The notes beneath the pieces are model-generated. The model was not told the origin of the DNA and did not search any database. It saw nothing but the letters and a program-made list of their open reading frames with translations. From positions 1 to 64,000 of the forward strand of contig CBDDLH010000014.1 of the NCBI GenBank assembly GCA_965230565.1: a DNA stretch of 64,000 nucleotides. The letters are read 5' to 3'. Of the stretch, positions 49,060-58,147 are shown piece after piece. Numbering within the stretch: the first letter of the stretch is position 1; every line of letters begins with the position of its first letter. The translations under genes were made by a program, and so were the position numbers. The DNA is from BCD1 sp965230565 (GTDB taxonomy: Bacteria > Bacteroidota > Bacteroidia > Chitinophagales > Saprospiraceae).

Positions 49060-50841
49060 ATGCAGCACCTCAAGTACTTAAACAAATTCTTTCTTAAATA
49101 CAAGTGGCACTTGTTGCTGGGTATCCTGTTTGTGTTTGCCTCCAATTACTTCAGATCTCTTCAGCCGCAGATAATCCGTGATGCTCTTGATCTGGTCATT
49201 GAAAATATCGGCAGTTACTCCTCCATGGCGGAAGGTACGGAGAAGGAAGCCTTGTTCAAAGAAATCGGTGGGCAATTGCTCTATTTTGGTGGTCTTGTTC
49301 TCGGGTTGGCCCTTTTGATGGGCGTATTCATGTATTTCATGCGTCAGACCATCATCGTGATGTCACGACTGATCGAATACGATATGCGTAAGGAGATTTT
49401 TGGTCATTATGAAAAACTGACCACGGCGTTTTACAAAAGAAACAATACGGGTGATCTCATGGCACGGATATCAGAGGATGTGTCCAAGGTGAGGATGTAT
49501 GTCGGCCCGGCAGTATTATATGGTATCAACCTGGTCTCTTTGTTCATCCTGGTCATTTACTCCATGCTCAAAGTTAATGTGGAACTGACCCTGTACAGTC
49601 TGGCTCCTTTACCGGTATTGTCTTTCTCCATTTATTACATCAGTTCCATCATCAATAAAAAAAGTGAACGTATTCAAAAACAGATTGCCAGCCTGAACAG
49701 TACGGCGCAGGAAGTCTATTCCGGGATCAGGGTGGTGAAGTCCTACGTTCAGGAAAAAGCGACCGGCAGTTTCTTTGCCGGACAGAGTGAAAATTTTAAA
49801 AAGAAGTCCCTTGAGTTGGCCAAGGTGGAAGCCTTCTTTCACCCTTTGATGGCTTTGCTGATCGGTATCAGTACAGTGATCACGGTTTATATTGGAGGTT
49901 TGCAAGTAGCGAAGGGGGCGGTTACAGCCGGTAATATCGCTGAATTTGTCATTTACGTAAACATGCTAACCTGGCCGGTGACGGCTATCGGTTGGATCGC
50001 TTCATTATACCAGCAGGCGGCTGCTTCCCAAAAAAGGATCAACGAATTTTTGAACGTTCAACCGGAGATCGCTTCCCCGGTTGAAAATCCGGTCGACATC
50101 CGGGGACATATTCGTTTTGAGAATGTGACTTTTGTTTATCCGGATACGGGTATTGAGGCTTTGAAAAATGTAAACTTTGAAATCAAACCCGGAGAGAAAC
50201 TGGCCATCATCGGCCGTACAGGCTCCGGCAAAACAACTATTGCCGATCTGTTGCTCCGCCTTTATGATGTCACAGAAGGACGCATCACTATCGATGGGCA
50301 GGATATTCGGGAGATGGACCTGGATAACCTGCGGCAGAAATTTGGCTATGTGCCGCAAGACGTATTTCTCTTCTCAGACTCCATTGCCAATAATATCGGA
50401 TTCGGGAAAGATGAATTCTCCCGGGAAGAAGTGGAGGACTTTGCTAAATATGCGGCTATTCATAAGGATATCAAAGAATTGCCAGACGGATTTGATACGA
50501 TGGTCGGGGAAAGGGGGGTCACACTGTCGGGAGGCCAAAAACAGCGGGTATCCATTGCCCGGGCCCTCATCAAACGCCCGGATGTGCTCGTACTCGATGA
50601 CTGTTTGTCTGCTGTAGACACCGATACGGAGAAACAGATCCTGGGATATTTCTCCGGAGCATTGGCTGATAAAACGGCTATCATTATTACTCACCGTATC
50701 TATTCACAACTGGAGTTTGACAAGATCATCGTTCTGGATGACGGTCAGATTTCAGAAGAGGGTAAACATGCGGATCTGTTGATGCTCGGTGGTTATTATG
50801 CCGAATTGCATAAAAAACAGGATGCGTCAATGGTTTCCTGA
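49060..50841 (+). CDS. ABC exporter, fused permease and ATPase (MsbA/multidrug type)
   Basis: The protein has 593 aa. Six transmembrane helices (about 15-320) are followed by one ATPase domain: Walker A GRTGSGKTT (385-393), signature LSGGQ (489-493) and Walker B VLVLDD (509-514), with His switch THR near 553. The catalytic carboxylate after Walker B is Asp514 instead of the usual Glu. Such half-transporters work as dimers and export lipids, drugs or peptides. Monocistronic. Confidence 0.9.
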   Translation: MQHLKYLNKFFLKYKWHLLLGILFVFASNYFRSLQPQIIRDALDLVIENIGSYSSMAEGTEKEALFKEIGGQLLYFGGLVLGLALLMGVFMYFMRQTIIVMSRLIEYDMRKEIFGHYEKLTTAFYKRNNTGDLMARISEDVSKVRMYVGPAVLYGINLVSLFILVIYSMLKVNVELTLYSLAPLPVLSFSIYYISSIINKKSERIQKQIASLNSTAQEVYSGIRVVKSYVQEKATGSFFAGQSENFKKKSLELAKVEAFFHPLMALLIGISTVITVYIGGLQVAKGAVTAGNIAEFVIYVNMLTWPVTAIGWIASLYQQAAASQKRINEFLNVQPEIASPVENPVDIRGHIRFENVTFVYPDTGIEALKNVNFEIKPGEKLAIIGRTGSGKTTIADLLLRLYDVTEGRITIDGQDIREMDLDNLRQKFGYVPQDVFLFSDSIANNIGFGKDEFSREEVEDFAKYAAIHKDIKELPDGFDTMVGERGVTLSGGQKQRVSIARALIKRPDVLVLDDCLSAVDTDTEKQILGYFSGALADKTAIIITHRIYSQLEFDKIIVLDDGQISEEGKHADLLMLGGYYAELHKKQDASMVS

Positions 50842-50960
50842 TTTCTTATCTGATTTATTTCAGGAAAACCTTAAATTTGGTCATTGCTTTTCGATTCCTT
50901 TAGGGAAGGAATCTGTCGCTTCTTTTTTCTTACATTAGGAAAGGTAATTACTGTTGACTG

Positions 50961-52316
50961 ATGAGTTTAATTGAATTGTTGAATTACGTACTGTTTTCTG
51001 TTGCCGGAATTTCCGTTACCATTGCGGACCTACTGGTTTTTTTGCTGGTTTTGATATTTGCTTATTTGCTGGGACGATGGTCCAGGAAAATATTGAGACG
51101 GTATCTCAAAAAAGGGCAATTAACTTTCAACCTCAAATCCCGTATCAAATGGCTCACCTGGATTAGCCTGTTCCTTTTAGCTTGCGGTATTTTGGTTTTT
51201 TATTTAGGGGATGGGGTAGATATATTATTGTGGGAATCCAAACAGGAAGAGGTAGAAAAAAGTTTAAGACTTTCCGGGGTAATCATCATCATATTATTTC
51301 TCATCCTGGCTCATCTGGCGGATGTGATTTTCACCAGCATTCTTTCCAAGGATTATGTTGCACAGCAATCTGATTTGGAAGGAGATTCTTTTGATGAGGG
51401 GGCTGCACCATTAAAAACCAAACGCATCGTTCGGCCGACGATTTACACGCTGGTGCTTTTGCTCATCGTCTATAATTTTGATGCGTTGAACCCCAGCCTC
51501 TTCTCGGTAGGTTCCAAGGATGGGGAAATAATGTTCCGCATATCCAATATTATTTCTGCCATTTTGATCTTTTTCGTCGCCAGGTTGGTCATTTGGTTAT
51601 CAACAGAAATTGCACTGGCCAGTTATTATCGCAGAAAAAACGTCGATGCAGGTTCCAGGTATGCGGTGAATCAATTATTGAAATATTTCATCTTTACCAT
51701 AGCATTGCTTTCCGCCATAGAATCCCTGGGCATCAATCTTACATTGATCTGGGGTGGTGCAGCTGCTTTACTGGTCGGAATAGGTTTGGGACTTCAGCAA
51801 ACCTTTAATGATCTGACCTGTGGTTTTATCCTTTTATTCGAAAGAACAGTAGAAATTGATGATGTCGTCGAGTTCGATGGAATGATCGGGATTGTAAAAA
51901 AGATTGGTGTACGTACATCTTTAATAGAAACCCGTGATAATATTACGGTGATCGTACCCAATTCCAAATTGGTGGGGGAGTATGTCATTAACTGGAGTCA
52001 TTACAGGGAGCGTTCCAGGTTCCGGGTATTGGTTGGTGTGGCTTATGGAACAGATGTGGAGGTAGTCAGGAATGTTTTATTAGAGGCGGCTGACGGTCAT
52101 GACAAAATTATGCAACGTCCTAAACCATTTGTCCGATTTGCAGACTTTGGCGATTCTTCTTTGAATTTCGAATTGCATTTCTGGTCCAGGGAGTTGATGC
52201 GGATAGAAAATGTAAAAAGTGATCTGCGTTTTGAAATTTACCGCTTATTTGCGGAGAATAATATAGAGATTCCTTTTCCGCAGCGCGATGTATGGCTCAG
52301 GAAGGACGGGAATTAA
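50961..52316 (+). CDS. MscS-family mechanosensitive channel
   Basis: The protein has 451 aa. Five transmembrane helices (about 15-290) precede the MscS pore helix LIWGGAAALLVGIGLGLQQTFNDL and the beta domain with VEIDDVVEFDGMIGIVKKIGVRTSLIETRDN, VPNSKLVGEYVINWS. The C-terminal alpha/beta domain ends in PFPQRDVWLR, typical of the family. It opens under hypo-osmotic stress in the inner membrane. The extra N-terminal helices place it among the larger MscS-like proteins. Confidence 0.92.
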   Translation: MSLIELLNYVLFSVAGISVTIADLLVFLLVLIFAYLLGRWSRKILRRYLKKGQLTFNLKSRIKWLTWISLFLLACGILVFYLGDGVDILLWESKQEEVEKSLRLSGVIIIILFLILAHLADVIFTSILSKDYVAQQSDLEGDSFDEGAAPLKTKRIVRPTIYTLVLLLIVYNFDALNPSLFSVGSKDGEIMFRISNIISAILIFFVARLVIWLSTEIALASYYRRKNVDAGSRYAVNQLLKYFIFTIALLSAIESLGINLTLIWGGAAALLVGIGLGLQQTFNDLTCGFILLFERTVEIDDVVEFDGMIGIVKKIGVRTSLIETRDNITVIVPNSKLVGEYVINWSHYRERSRFRVLVGVAYGTDVEVVRNVLLEAADGHDKIMQRPKPFVRFADFGDSSLNFELHFWSRELMRIENVKSDLRFEIYRLFAENNIEIPFPQRDVWLRKDGN

Positions 52317-52452
52317 ACCTACAGGCCTTAACAATACACTATTTAATTTCTCAAATCCACCTGAACTATCAGGAAACTTTTTTCACGGAAGTGCTGTTGT
52401 ATGGGCTGAAAAAATAATGCAAAAAAATTTTCAAAAATTTTCAAATAGTATT

Positions 52453-52481
52453 TTTGATTTTGAAAAAAAGAATTACCTTTG
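52453..52481 (+). promoter_or_regulatory. Candidate promoter of the tRNA-tuf operon
   Basis: TTTG (52453-52456) and TACCTTTG (52474-52481) match the Bacteroidota -33/-7 pattern with a 17-base gap. They lie 123 bases before the first tRNA. This is a sequence match only. Confidence 0.5.
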
Positions 52482-52603
52482 CAATCGCTTTGAGAAAATG
52501 GTCTTAAAGTTTGAATTTGAAATAGAGAAAAAGGGACTTAAAATGGTCATTATTTTTCTCGGAGATTTGAGTGAAAAATAAGAGTAACATATTCTGTTCA
52601 AAA

Positions 52604-52677
52604 GCCAATGTAGCTCAGTTGGCCAGAGCAGCTGATTTGTAATCAGCGGGTCGGGGGTTCGAATCCCTCCATTGGCT
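52604..52677 (+). tRNA. tRNA-Thr (anticodon TGT)
   Basis: Acceptor GCCAATG pairs with CATTGGC, discriminator T. The anticodon stem CTGAT/ATCAG holds loop TTGTA with TGT. The T arm GGGGGTTCGAATCCCTC is canonical. 74 bases, first of a tRNA run before tuf. Confidence 0.95.
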
Positions 52678-52702
52678 CAAAAAATGACAGAATAAGTCTC
52701 AA

Positions 52703-52785
52703 GGGGGTGCGCCGGAGTTGGAGAGCCGGGCTGGACTGTAAATCCAGTGACTCTGTCTGAATAGGTTCGATTCCTATCACCCCCA
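52703..52785 (+). tRNA. tRNA-Tyr (anticodon GTA)
   Basis: Acceptor GGGGGTG pairs with CACCCCC, discriminator A. The anticodon stem CTGGA/TCCAG frames CTGTAAA with GTA. The long variable arm (class II tRNA) is present. 83 bases. Confidence 0.95.
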
Positions 52786-52795
52786 CACTCAAATT

Positions 52796-52868
52796 GCGGG
52801 CGTAGCTCAGTTGGTAGAGCATCAGCCTTCCAAGCTGAGGGTCGCGGGTTCGAGTCTCGTCGCCCGCT
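52796..52868 (+). tRNA. tRNA-Gly (anticodon TCC)
   Basis: Acceptor GCGGGCG pairs with CGCCCGC, discriminator T. The anticodon stem CAGCC/AGCTG frames TTCCA with TCC. 73 bases. Confidence 0.95.
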
Positions 52869-53016
52869 CAAATTCTGTTTTCAGACTATCCTTCTCTACG
52901 ACACAGACAGCAAGAAGTTGTTGTTGAGTTTATTAAAGTGAAAATCCTGACTTTTTATCCTGAATTCAGTATTGATGGATTTCGGGATTTTGTAGGTTAT
53001 GGAGGTGTCATAAATT

Positions 53017-53088
<72 letters not shown>

Positions 53089-53147
53089 CCATTTTTAAAA
53101 AACATTTTATTTAATTGCTTAAACTGCATCTAAAAAATTAATTACCG

Positions 53148-54344
53148 ATGGCTAAGGAAACTTTCGACAGATCGAAACCCCACTTGAACGTGGGTACAAT
53201 AGGCCACGTTGACCACGGTAAGACCACTCTTACTGCGGCAATTACCTACGTACTTTCAAAAGATGGTTTGGCTGAGAAGGCAGACTATGATTCTATTGAT
53301 GGTGCCCCTGAAGAGAAAGAAAGAGGTATCACTATCAACACTGCTCACGTTGAGTACCAAACTCAAAATCGTCACTATGCACACGTTGACTGTCCAGGTC
53401 ACGCGGATTATGTTAAGAACATGGTTACGGGTGCTGCCCAGATGGACGGTGCTATCCTCGTAGTTGCTGCAACTGACGGACCTATGCCTCAGACTCGTGA
53501 GCACATCCTGCTTGCACGTCAGGTTGGTGTACCTAAAATTGTTGTATTCATGAACAAGGTTGACCTTGTTGATGATGAGGAAATGCTCGAACTTGTAGAA
53601 ATGGAGGTTCGTGAATTGCTCGACCAGTATGAGTTTGACGGTGACAATGCTGCTATTATCGCAGGATCTGCACTGAAAGCTTTGGAAGATGACGCAACAG
53701 CTGTTCAGGCGATTAAAGACTTGATGGATGCAGTTGATGAGCAGATTCCTGAGCCAGAGCGTTTGGTGGACCAGCCATTCCTGATGCCTGTTGAGGACGT
53801 ATTCTCAATCACAGGTCGTGGTACTGTTGCTACCGGTCGTATCGAGCGTGGTGTTATCAACACTGGTGATCCAGTTGAGATCGTTGGTATGATGAAGCCA
53901 GACGACAAGCCTTTGACTTCTACCATCACAGGTGTTGAGATGTTCCGTAAGATCCTCGAAAGAGGGGAAGCTGGTGATAACGCCGGATTGCTGCTTCGTG
54001 GTATCGACAAGGATGATATCAAGCGTGGTATGGTAATCTGTAAGCCAGGTTCTGTAACTCCTCACATGCACTTCAAGTGCGAGGTTTACGTTCTGGGTAA
54101 AGATGAGGGTGGTCGTCACACACCATTCTTCAACGGATACCGCCCACAGTTCTACTTCCGTACCACTGACGTAACTGGTGATGTTACGCTTCCTGGTGGA
54201 GTAGAAATGGTAATGCCTGGTGATAACGTATCTCTGGAAGTGAAGTTGTTGAACCCTATCGCGATGGAGAAAGGTTTGCGCTTTGCGATTCGTGAAGGAG
54301 GTCGTACAGTAGGTGCCGGTCAGGTAACTGAGATTCTTGACTAA
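53148..54344 (+). CDS. tuf: Elongation factor Tu
   Basis: The protein has 398 aa. G1 GHVDHGKT (19-26), switch I with RGITINTAHVEY, G3 DCPGHADY and G4 NKVD mark the GTPase domain; domains 2 and 3 follow with GRGTVATGRIERG. It delivers aminoacyl-tRNA to the ribosome as EF-Tu-GTP. The gene sits between tRNA-Thr and tRNA-Trp, the classical tRNA-tuf-secE order. Codon use is biased as expected for a very highly expressed gene. Confidence 0.99.
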   Translation: MAKETFDRSKPHLNVGTIGHVDHGKTTLTAAITYVLSKDGLAEKADYDSIDGAPEEKERGITINTAHVEYQTQNRHYAHVDCPGHADYVKNMVTGAAQMDGAILVVAATDGPMPQTREHILLARQVGVPKIVVFMNKVDLVDDEEMLELVEMEVRELLDQYEFDGDNAAIIAGSALKALEDDATAVQAIKDLMDAVDEQIPEPERLVDQPFLMPVEDVFSITGRGTVATGRIERGVINTGDPVEIVGMMKPDDKPLTSTITGVEMFRKILERGEAGDNAGLLLRGIDKDDIKRGMVICKPGSVTPHMHFKCEVYVLGKDEGGRHTPFFNGYRPQFYFRTTDVTGDVTLPGGVEMVMPGDNVSLEVKLLNPIAMEKGLRFAIREGGRTVGAGQVTEILD

Positions 54345-54356
54345 TTTTAAAAATTC

Positions 54357-54391
54357 AGCCGGCTTTCATTAAGCTGTCGGTTGTGTTTTTT
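54357..54391 (+). terminator. Weak hairpin after tuf
   Basis: CAGCCGGCTT and AAGCTGTCGGTT pair imperfectly and are followed by TGTTTTTT. It may cause partial termination after tuf, before the stronger hairpin at 54410. Confidence 0.5.
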
Positions 54392-54409
54392 GAAAATATA
54401 TTGGGAATT

Positions 54410-54438
54410 AAGCACCTCTTGTGGGGTGCTTAATTTTT
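54410..54438 (+). terminator. Intrinsic terminator between tuf and tRNA-Trp
   Basis: AAGCACC (54410-54416) and GGTGCTT (54425-54431) form a perfect 7-bp stem followed by AATTTTT. It would end tuf transcripts while downstream tRNA-Trp/secE continue from read-through or another promoter. Confidence 0.7.
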
Positions 54439-54444
54439 CCATAC

Positions 54445-54517
54445 ACGGGCATAGCTCAATTGGTAGAGCGACGGTCTCCAAAACCGTAGGCTGAGGGTTC
54501 AAGTCCTTCTGCCCGTG
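54445..54517 (+). tRNA. tRNA-Trp (anticodon CCA)
   Basis: Acceptor ACGGGCA pairs with TGCCCGT, discriminator G as required for Trp identity. The anticodon stem ACGGT/ACCGT frames CTCCAAA with CCA. 73 bases, between tuf and secE as in many bacteria. Confidence 0.95.
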
Positions 54518-54546
54518 CTAATTTTTTTACCTTGTGAAGTAGGAAT

Positions 54547-54747
54547 ATGGAACGTATAAGACTATATATCAAAGAAAGTTATAACGAGTTGATCAATAAA
54601 GTGACCTGGCCTAGCTGGCAATCACTGCAGAGCACAACCGTTGTTGTCGTTATTGCTTCAATTATCCTTTCTTTGGTGATCTTTTTCATGGATATGGGGT
54701 CCAACTTCGTTACCAGCCTGATTTATGGCACTTATGGTACTAATTAA
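54547..54747 (+). CDS. secE: SecE preprotein translocase subunit
   Basis: The protein has 66 aa, the short single-helix SecE form. The amphipathic helix with ELINKVTWPSWQSLQST is the conserved SecE core, followed by one transmembrane helix (about 36-55). SecE clamps SecY in the SecYEG translocon of the inner membrane. It is followed 53 bases later by nusG, as usual. Confidence 0.97.
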   Translation: MERIRLYIKESYNELINKVTWPSWQSLQSTTVVVVIASIILSLVIFFMDMGSNFVTSLIYGTYGTN

Positions 54748-54800
54748 TTGATCTATCCCCCTCTAATATCCGTTTATCTGATTAATAGAAGCATTATCTG

Positions 54801-55397
54801 ATGGCTGATGAAAATATCAATCCGGTTGAAAAGTCCAACGACAAAAAATCGGGTGAAGAGAAAAAGTGGTATTCGCTTAGAGTGATAAGCGGAAAGGAAA
54901 GAAAGATAAAAGAACGTATTGAATTGGAAATTCAACGTTCTGGCTGGGGTAATTCTATTACACAGGTATTGGTTCCTACCGAAAAAGTGTACAAGATCAG
55001 AAGTGGGAAAAAAGTGATTTCCGAAAGGAACATTCTGCCAGGATACATCCTGGTAGAGGCCATTCCAGGTAAGTTCACCGGCGAAATGATTCAGACCATC
55101 GCCAATATCCCAAATGTGATCCACTTTCTCGGTCGCAACAATCCAATTCCGATGAGGACTTCCGAAGCCAACAGATTGTTGGGTAAAGTGGACGAGTCTC
55201 AGGGAGCTGGAGAATCACTGCTCGAACCGTTCATCGTGGGAGAGACTGTGAAGATCATCGACGGGCCGTTTAGCGAATTTGTCGGAGATATTCAGGAAGT
55301 CAATGAAGAGAAGAAGAAGCTCAAAGTAATCGTAAAGATCTTTGGTCGTGGTACAGAGGTGGAGTTGAACTTCATGCAGGTTGAAAAACAGACATAA
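54801..55397 (+). CDS. nusG: Transcription antitermination factor NusG
   Basis: The protein has 198 aa. The NGN domain (about 25-130) contains WYSLRVISGKERKIKE and ILPGYILVEA. The C-terminal KOW domain is at about 148-198 (VGETVKIIDGPFSEFVGDIQEV). It binds RNA polymerase and couples it to ribosomes or Rho. An extra Asp/Lys-rich stretch of about 20 residues precedes NGN. Confidence 0.98.
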   Translation: MADENINPVEKSNDKKSGEEKKWYSLRVISGKERKIKERIELEIQRSGWGNSITQVLVPTEKVYKIRSGKKVISERNILPGYILVEAIPGKFTGEMIQTIANIPNVIHFLGRNNPIPMRTSEANRLLGKVDESQGAGESLLEPFIVGETVKIIDGPFSEFVGDIQEVNEEKKKLKVIVKIFGRGTEVELNFMQVEKQT

Positions 55398-55550
55398 TTT
55401 AATTTTAATAATAACAGGCTTTAGTTTCTTTTAAGAAATACCGCTTGGTTTTACATTTGGATCTTCTCCAAACTTGTTCAAATTTAAAACTGATTAGGAT
55501 TTCTTTCTGATGCTTCCCTAAAGTCAGAATAATCGTTTAAAACATTAGCG

Positions 55551-55997
55551 ATGGCTAAAGAAGTAGATACTTTTATCAAACTACAAGTAAGAGGTGGTCA
55601 GGCAAACCCTGCTCCTCCTGTAGGTCCGGCTTTGGGTGCCAAAGGGGTGAACATCATGGAGTTCTGTAAGCGTTTCAACGCTCAGACACAAGATAAGCCA
55701 GGTAAAGTATTACCTGTGGTAATCACCGTGTTTAAAGACAAATCTTTCAGTTTTGTCATTAAAACCACTCCTGCAGCAGTTCAACTTTTGGAAGCGGCAA
55801 AGCTTAAAAAAGGATCTCCTGAATCTAACCGTGATAAGGTAGGTTCTGTTACCTGGGATCAGGTCAAGGCAATTGCAGAAGATAAAGCTGCAGACCTTAA
55901 TGCTTTCAAAATTGAGTCCGGTATGAAAATGATTGCCGGTACTGCAAGAAGTATGGGGATTAATGTTAAAGGAACCCCTCCCTGGGAAAGCGAATAA
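55551..55997 (+). CDS. rplK: Ribosomal protein L11
   Basis: The protein has 148 aa. The N-terminal domain GGQANPAPPVGPALGAKGVNIMEFCKRFNAQT is diagnostic of L11. The C-terminal domain binds 23S rRNA at the GTPase centre (AGTARSMGINV). It is the first gene of the L11-L1-L10-L12 group; 153 bases after nusG leave room for its own promoter. Confidence 0.99.
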   Translation: MAKEVDTFIKLQVRGGQANPAPPVGPALGAKGVNIMEFCKRFNAQTQDKPGKVLPVVITVFKDKSFSFVIKTTPAAVQLLEAAKLKKGSPESNRDKVGSVTWDQVKAIAEDKAADLNAFKIESGMKMIAGTARSMGINVKGTPPWESE

Positions 55998-56076
55998 GCA
56001 AATTAATCATATTTTTTAAGCAGGGAGTCTGGTTTTGTAATGCAAAACAGACGCTATCACCTCAAAATTTTTTGAA

Positions 56077-56772
56077 ATGGCAAAAGTAGGTAAAAAACGT
56101 GCTGCCGCGAACGCTAAGATCGACAACGAAAAGCACTATACGCTTTCTGAAGCGATGGCACTCGTCAAAGAAGTAAATACAGCAAAGAAGTTTGATGCTT
56201 CTGTTGATGTACACGTACGTTTAGGGGTAGATCCAAGAAAACCCGACCAGGGTATTCGCGGAACTGTAAACCTTCCACATGGTACAGGTAAGACCAAAAG
56301 AGTAATGGTTCTCTGTACTCCTGATAAAGAACAAGAAGCAAAAGATGCTGGTGCTGACCACGTAGGTCTCGACGAACTGATCCAGAAGGTTCAGGGAGGA
56401 TGGACTGATGTTGATGTGGTTATAGCAATGCCACAGGTTATGGCAAAAGTAGGACGTATCGGACGTATCCTCGGACCTAGAGGTCTTATGCCTAACCCGA
56501 AAACAGGTACCGTAACGATGGATGTAGGTGCTGCTGTTGCTGATGTAAAAGGCGGTAAGATATCTTTCCGTGTTGACAAATTTGGAATCATCCACAACTC
56601 TATCGGCCGTGTTTCTTTCGAGCCCAATAAACTCGAAGACAATGCCAATGAGTTGATCTCAACACTGATTAAGATGAAACCATCTTCAGCAAAAGGGACT
56701 TACGTTAAGTCTATCACAGTGGCCAGTACAATGAGCCCGGGTATCAAAGTGGATACCAAATCTATCATTTAA
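56077..56772 (+). CDS. rplA: Ribosomal protein L1
   Basis: The protein has 231 aa. VHVRLGVDPRKPDQGIRGTV, RILGPRGLMPNPKTGTV and GKISFRVDKFGIIHNSIGR are the L1 landmarks. It binds 23S rRNA at the L1 stalk and in many bacteria represses its own operon by binding the L11-L1 mRNA. Confidence 0.99.
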   Translation: MAKVGKKRAAANAKIDNEKHYTLSEAMALVKEVNTAKKFDASVDVHVRLGVDPRKPDQGIRGTVNLPHGTGKTKRVMVLCTPDKEQEAKDAGADHVGLDELIQKVQGGWTDVDVVIAMPQVMAKVGRIGRILGPRGLMPNPKTGTVTMDVGAAVADVKGGKISFRVDKFGIIHNSIGRVSFEPNKLEDNANELISTLIKMKPSSAKGTYVKSITVASTMSPGIKVDTKSII

Positions 56773-56797
56773 TCAGCATTTTTAAAATCTCTATAAA

Positions 56798-57328
56798 ATG
56801 ACCAGAGCAGAAAAAGCAGCCTCCATTGAAGAGTTGAAAGGTAAATTTGAAGAAGCTTCTTTCTTCTATCTTGCCGATGCTTCAACCCTGACTGTGGAGC
56901 AAGTAAATAAATTCAGAGGAATGTGTTTTGAGAAGGACATTGAAATGAAAGTGGTGAAAAACACCCTTGCTATCAAAGCCCTTGAATCATTCCCTGAAGA
57001 ACGCAACTACATGGGATTGTATGAATCCCTGAAAGGTCCTACAGCTATCTTGTTTACCACGACAGCTAATGTACCTGCAAAAGTGATCAAAGAATTTAGA
57101 AAAGAGGCTGAAAAGCCAGTGCTTAAAGCAGCTTATATCGATACGGATATTTTTGTCGGTGACGATCAGCTGGAAGCATTGACAAGTCTCAAGTCTAAAG
57201 AAGATCTGATTGGAGAAGTAATTACATTGCTCCAGTCACCAGTGAAAAATGTACTCGGTGCGCTTCAGTCCGGTGGCAATACCCTTTCAGGATTGCTCAA
57301 GGCTTTGGAAGAGCGCAGCGATGCATAA
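56798..57328 (+). CDS. rplJ: Ribosomal protein L10
   Basis: The protein has 176 aa. The N-terminal KGKFEEASFFYLADASTLTVEQVNKFR and KVVKNTLAIKAL core is L10, and the C-terminal helix that binds L7/L12 dimers follows. It forms the base of the ribosomal stalk. It starts 25 bases after rplA. Confidence 0.98.
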   Translation: MTRAEKAASIEELKGKFEEASFFYLADASTLTVEQVNKFRGMCFEKDIEMKVVKNTLAIKALESFPEERNYMGLYESLKGPTAILFTTTANVPAKVIKEFRKEAEKPVLKAAYIDTDIFVGDDQLEALTSLKSKEDLIGEVITLLQSPVKNVLGALQSGGNTLSGLLKALEERSDA

Positions 57329-57429
57329 TTTCGCTTAGTAACCTTGTGCGTTGGTTACACCTTGAATATGGCTTCCAAGTTTCATTCGCACGATAATTTT
57401 TATCGTAAATAAATTAAAAAAGAATTAAA

Positions 57430-57810
57430 ATGGCAGATCTTAAAGCATTTGCAGAGCAGTTGGTAAACCTTACTGTTAAAGAGGTAAGCGAACTGGCTGA
57501 CATATTGAAAGAAGAGTATGGTATCGAGCCTGCTGCAGCAGCAGTAGCAGTTGCCGCTGGCCCAGCTGGTGGTGGTGAAGGTGGCGGTGCCGCTGAAAAA
57601 ACTGAATTTGACGTAATTTTGACTTCTGCAGGTGCAGGTAAGTTGAAAGTAGTTAAAGAAGTTAAAACACTTCTCGGTCTTGGATTGAAAGAAGCTAAGG
57701 AATTAGTTGACGGCGCTCCTGGTCCATTGAAAGAAGGTGTTGCAAAAGATGAAGCCGAATCTATCAAATCTGCTATCGAGGCAGTTGGTGGAGAGGTTGA
57801 AATCAAGTAA
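57430..57810 (+). CDS. rplL: Ribosomal protein L7/L12
   Basis: The protein has 126 aa. The dimerisation helix pair is at the N-terminus, an Ala/Gly-rich hinge at about 36-58, and the C-terminal factor-binding domain has EKTEFDVILTSAGAGKLKVVKEVKTLLGLGLKEAKELVDGAP-type sequence. It recruits translation factors to the stalk and is present in several copies per ribosome. Confidence 0.99.
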   Translation: MADLKAFAEQLVNLTVKEVSELADILKEEYGIEPAAAAVAVAAGPAGGGEGGGAAEKTEFDVILTSAGAGKLKVVKEVKTLLGLGLKEAKELVDGAPGPLKEGVAKDEAESIKSAIEAVGGEVEIK

Positions 57811-58147
57811 TTGATCATCCAAAAGCCGGGATTGAAAGGTACTTTTGTCAAAGACTTTTCCCCGGGTTTTGGAGTTCGAGAAAGGCTTAGCGAGTTGTTT
57901 TTGACTGGCTAAGCCTATTGTCGTATAATTTATGAGTGTTTTTACTGGATAAAATTTGAACTTTTCAGCGCCCCTAACGTATAGATTGTTAACCACTTAA
58001 GTTTTATCCACACTCACACGGCAATGCATGCTTTTTTTTGAAGGGCGCGTGCTTGTTTATCATGGATTATTCGATTTGGTAATTTTTCCCATTTTATTGG
58101 CTCGTATCAAGAAAGTTTTTTACAGCCTTAAAATATAAAATTCGCAA
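57811..58147 (+). other. rplL-rpoB spacer with two hairpins
   Basis: CCAAAAGCCGGG (57819-57830) and CCCGGGTTTTGG (57861-57872) form a 12-bp stem with one mismatch. AGGCTTAGC (57883-57891) and GCTAAGCCT (57908-57916) form a perfect 9-bp stem with TTGTTTTTG inside the loop. Spacers at this position in other bacteria hold partial terminators or mRNA processing sites that set the ribosomal protein to polymerase ratio. That role is inferred here. Confidence 0.6.
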
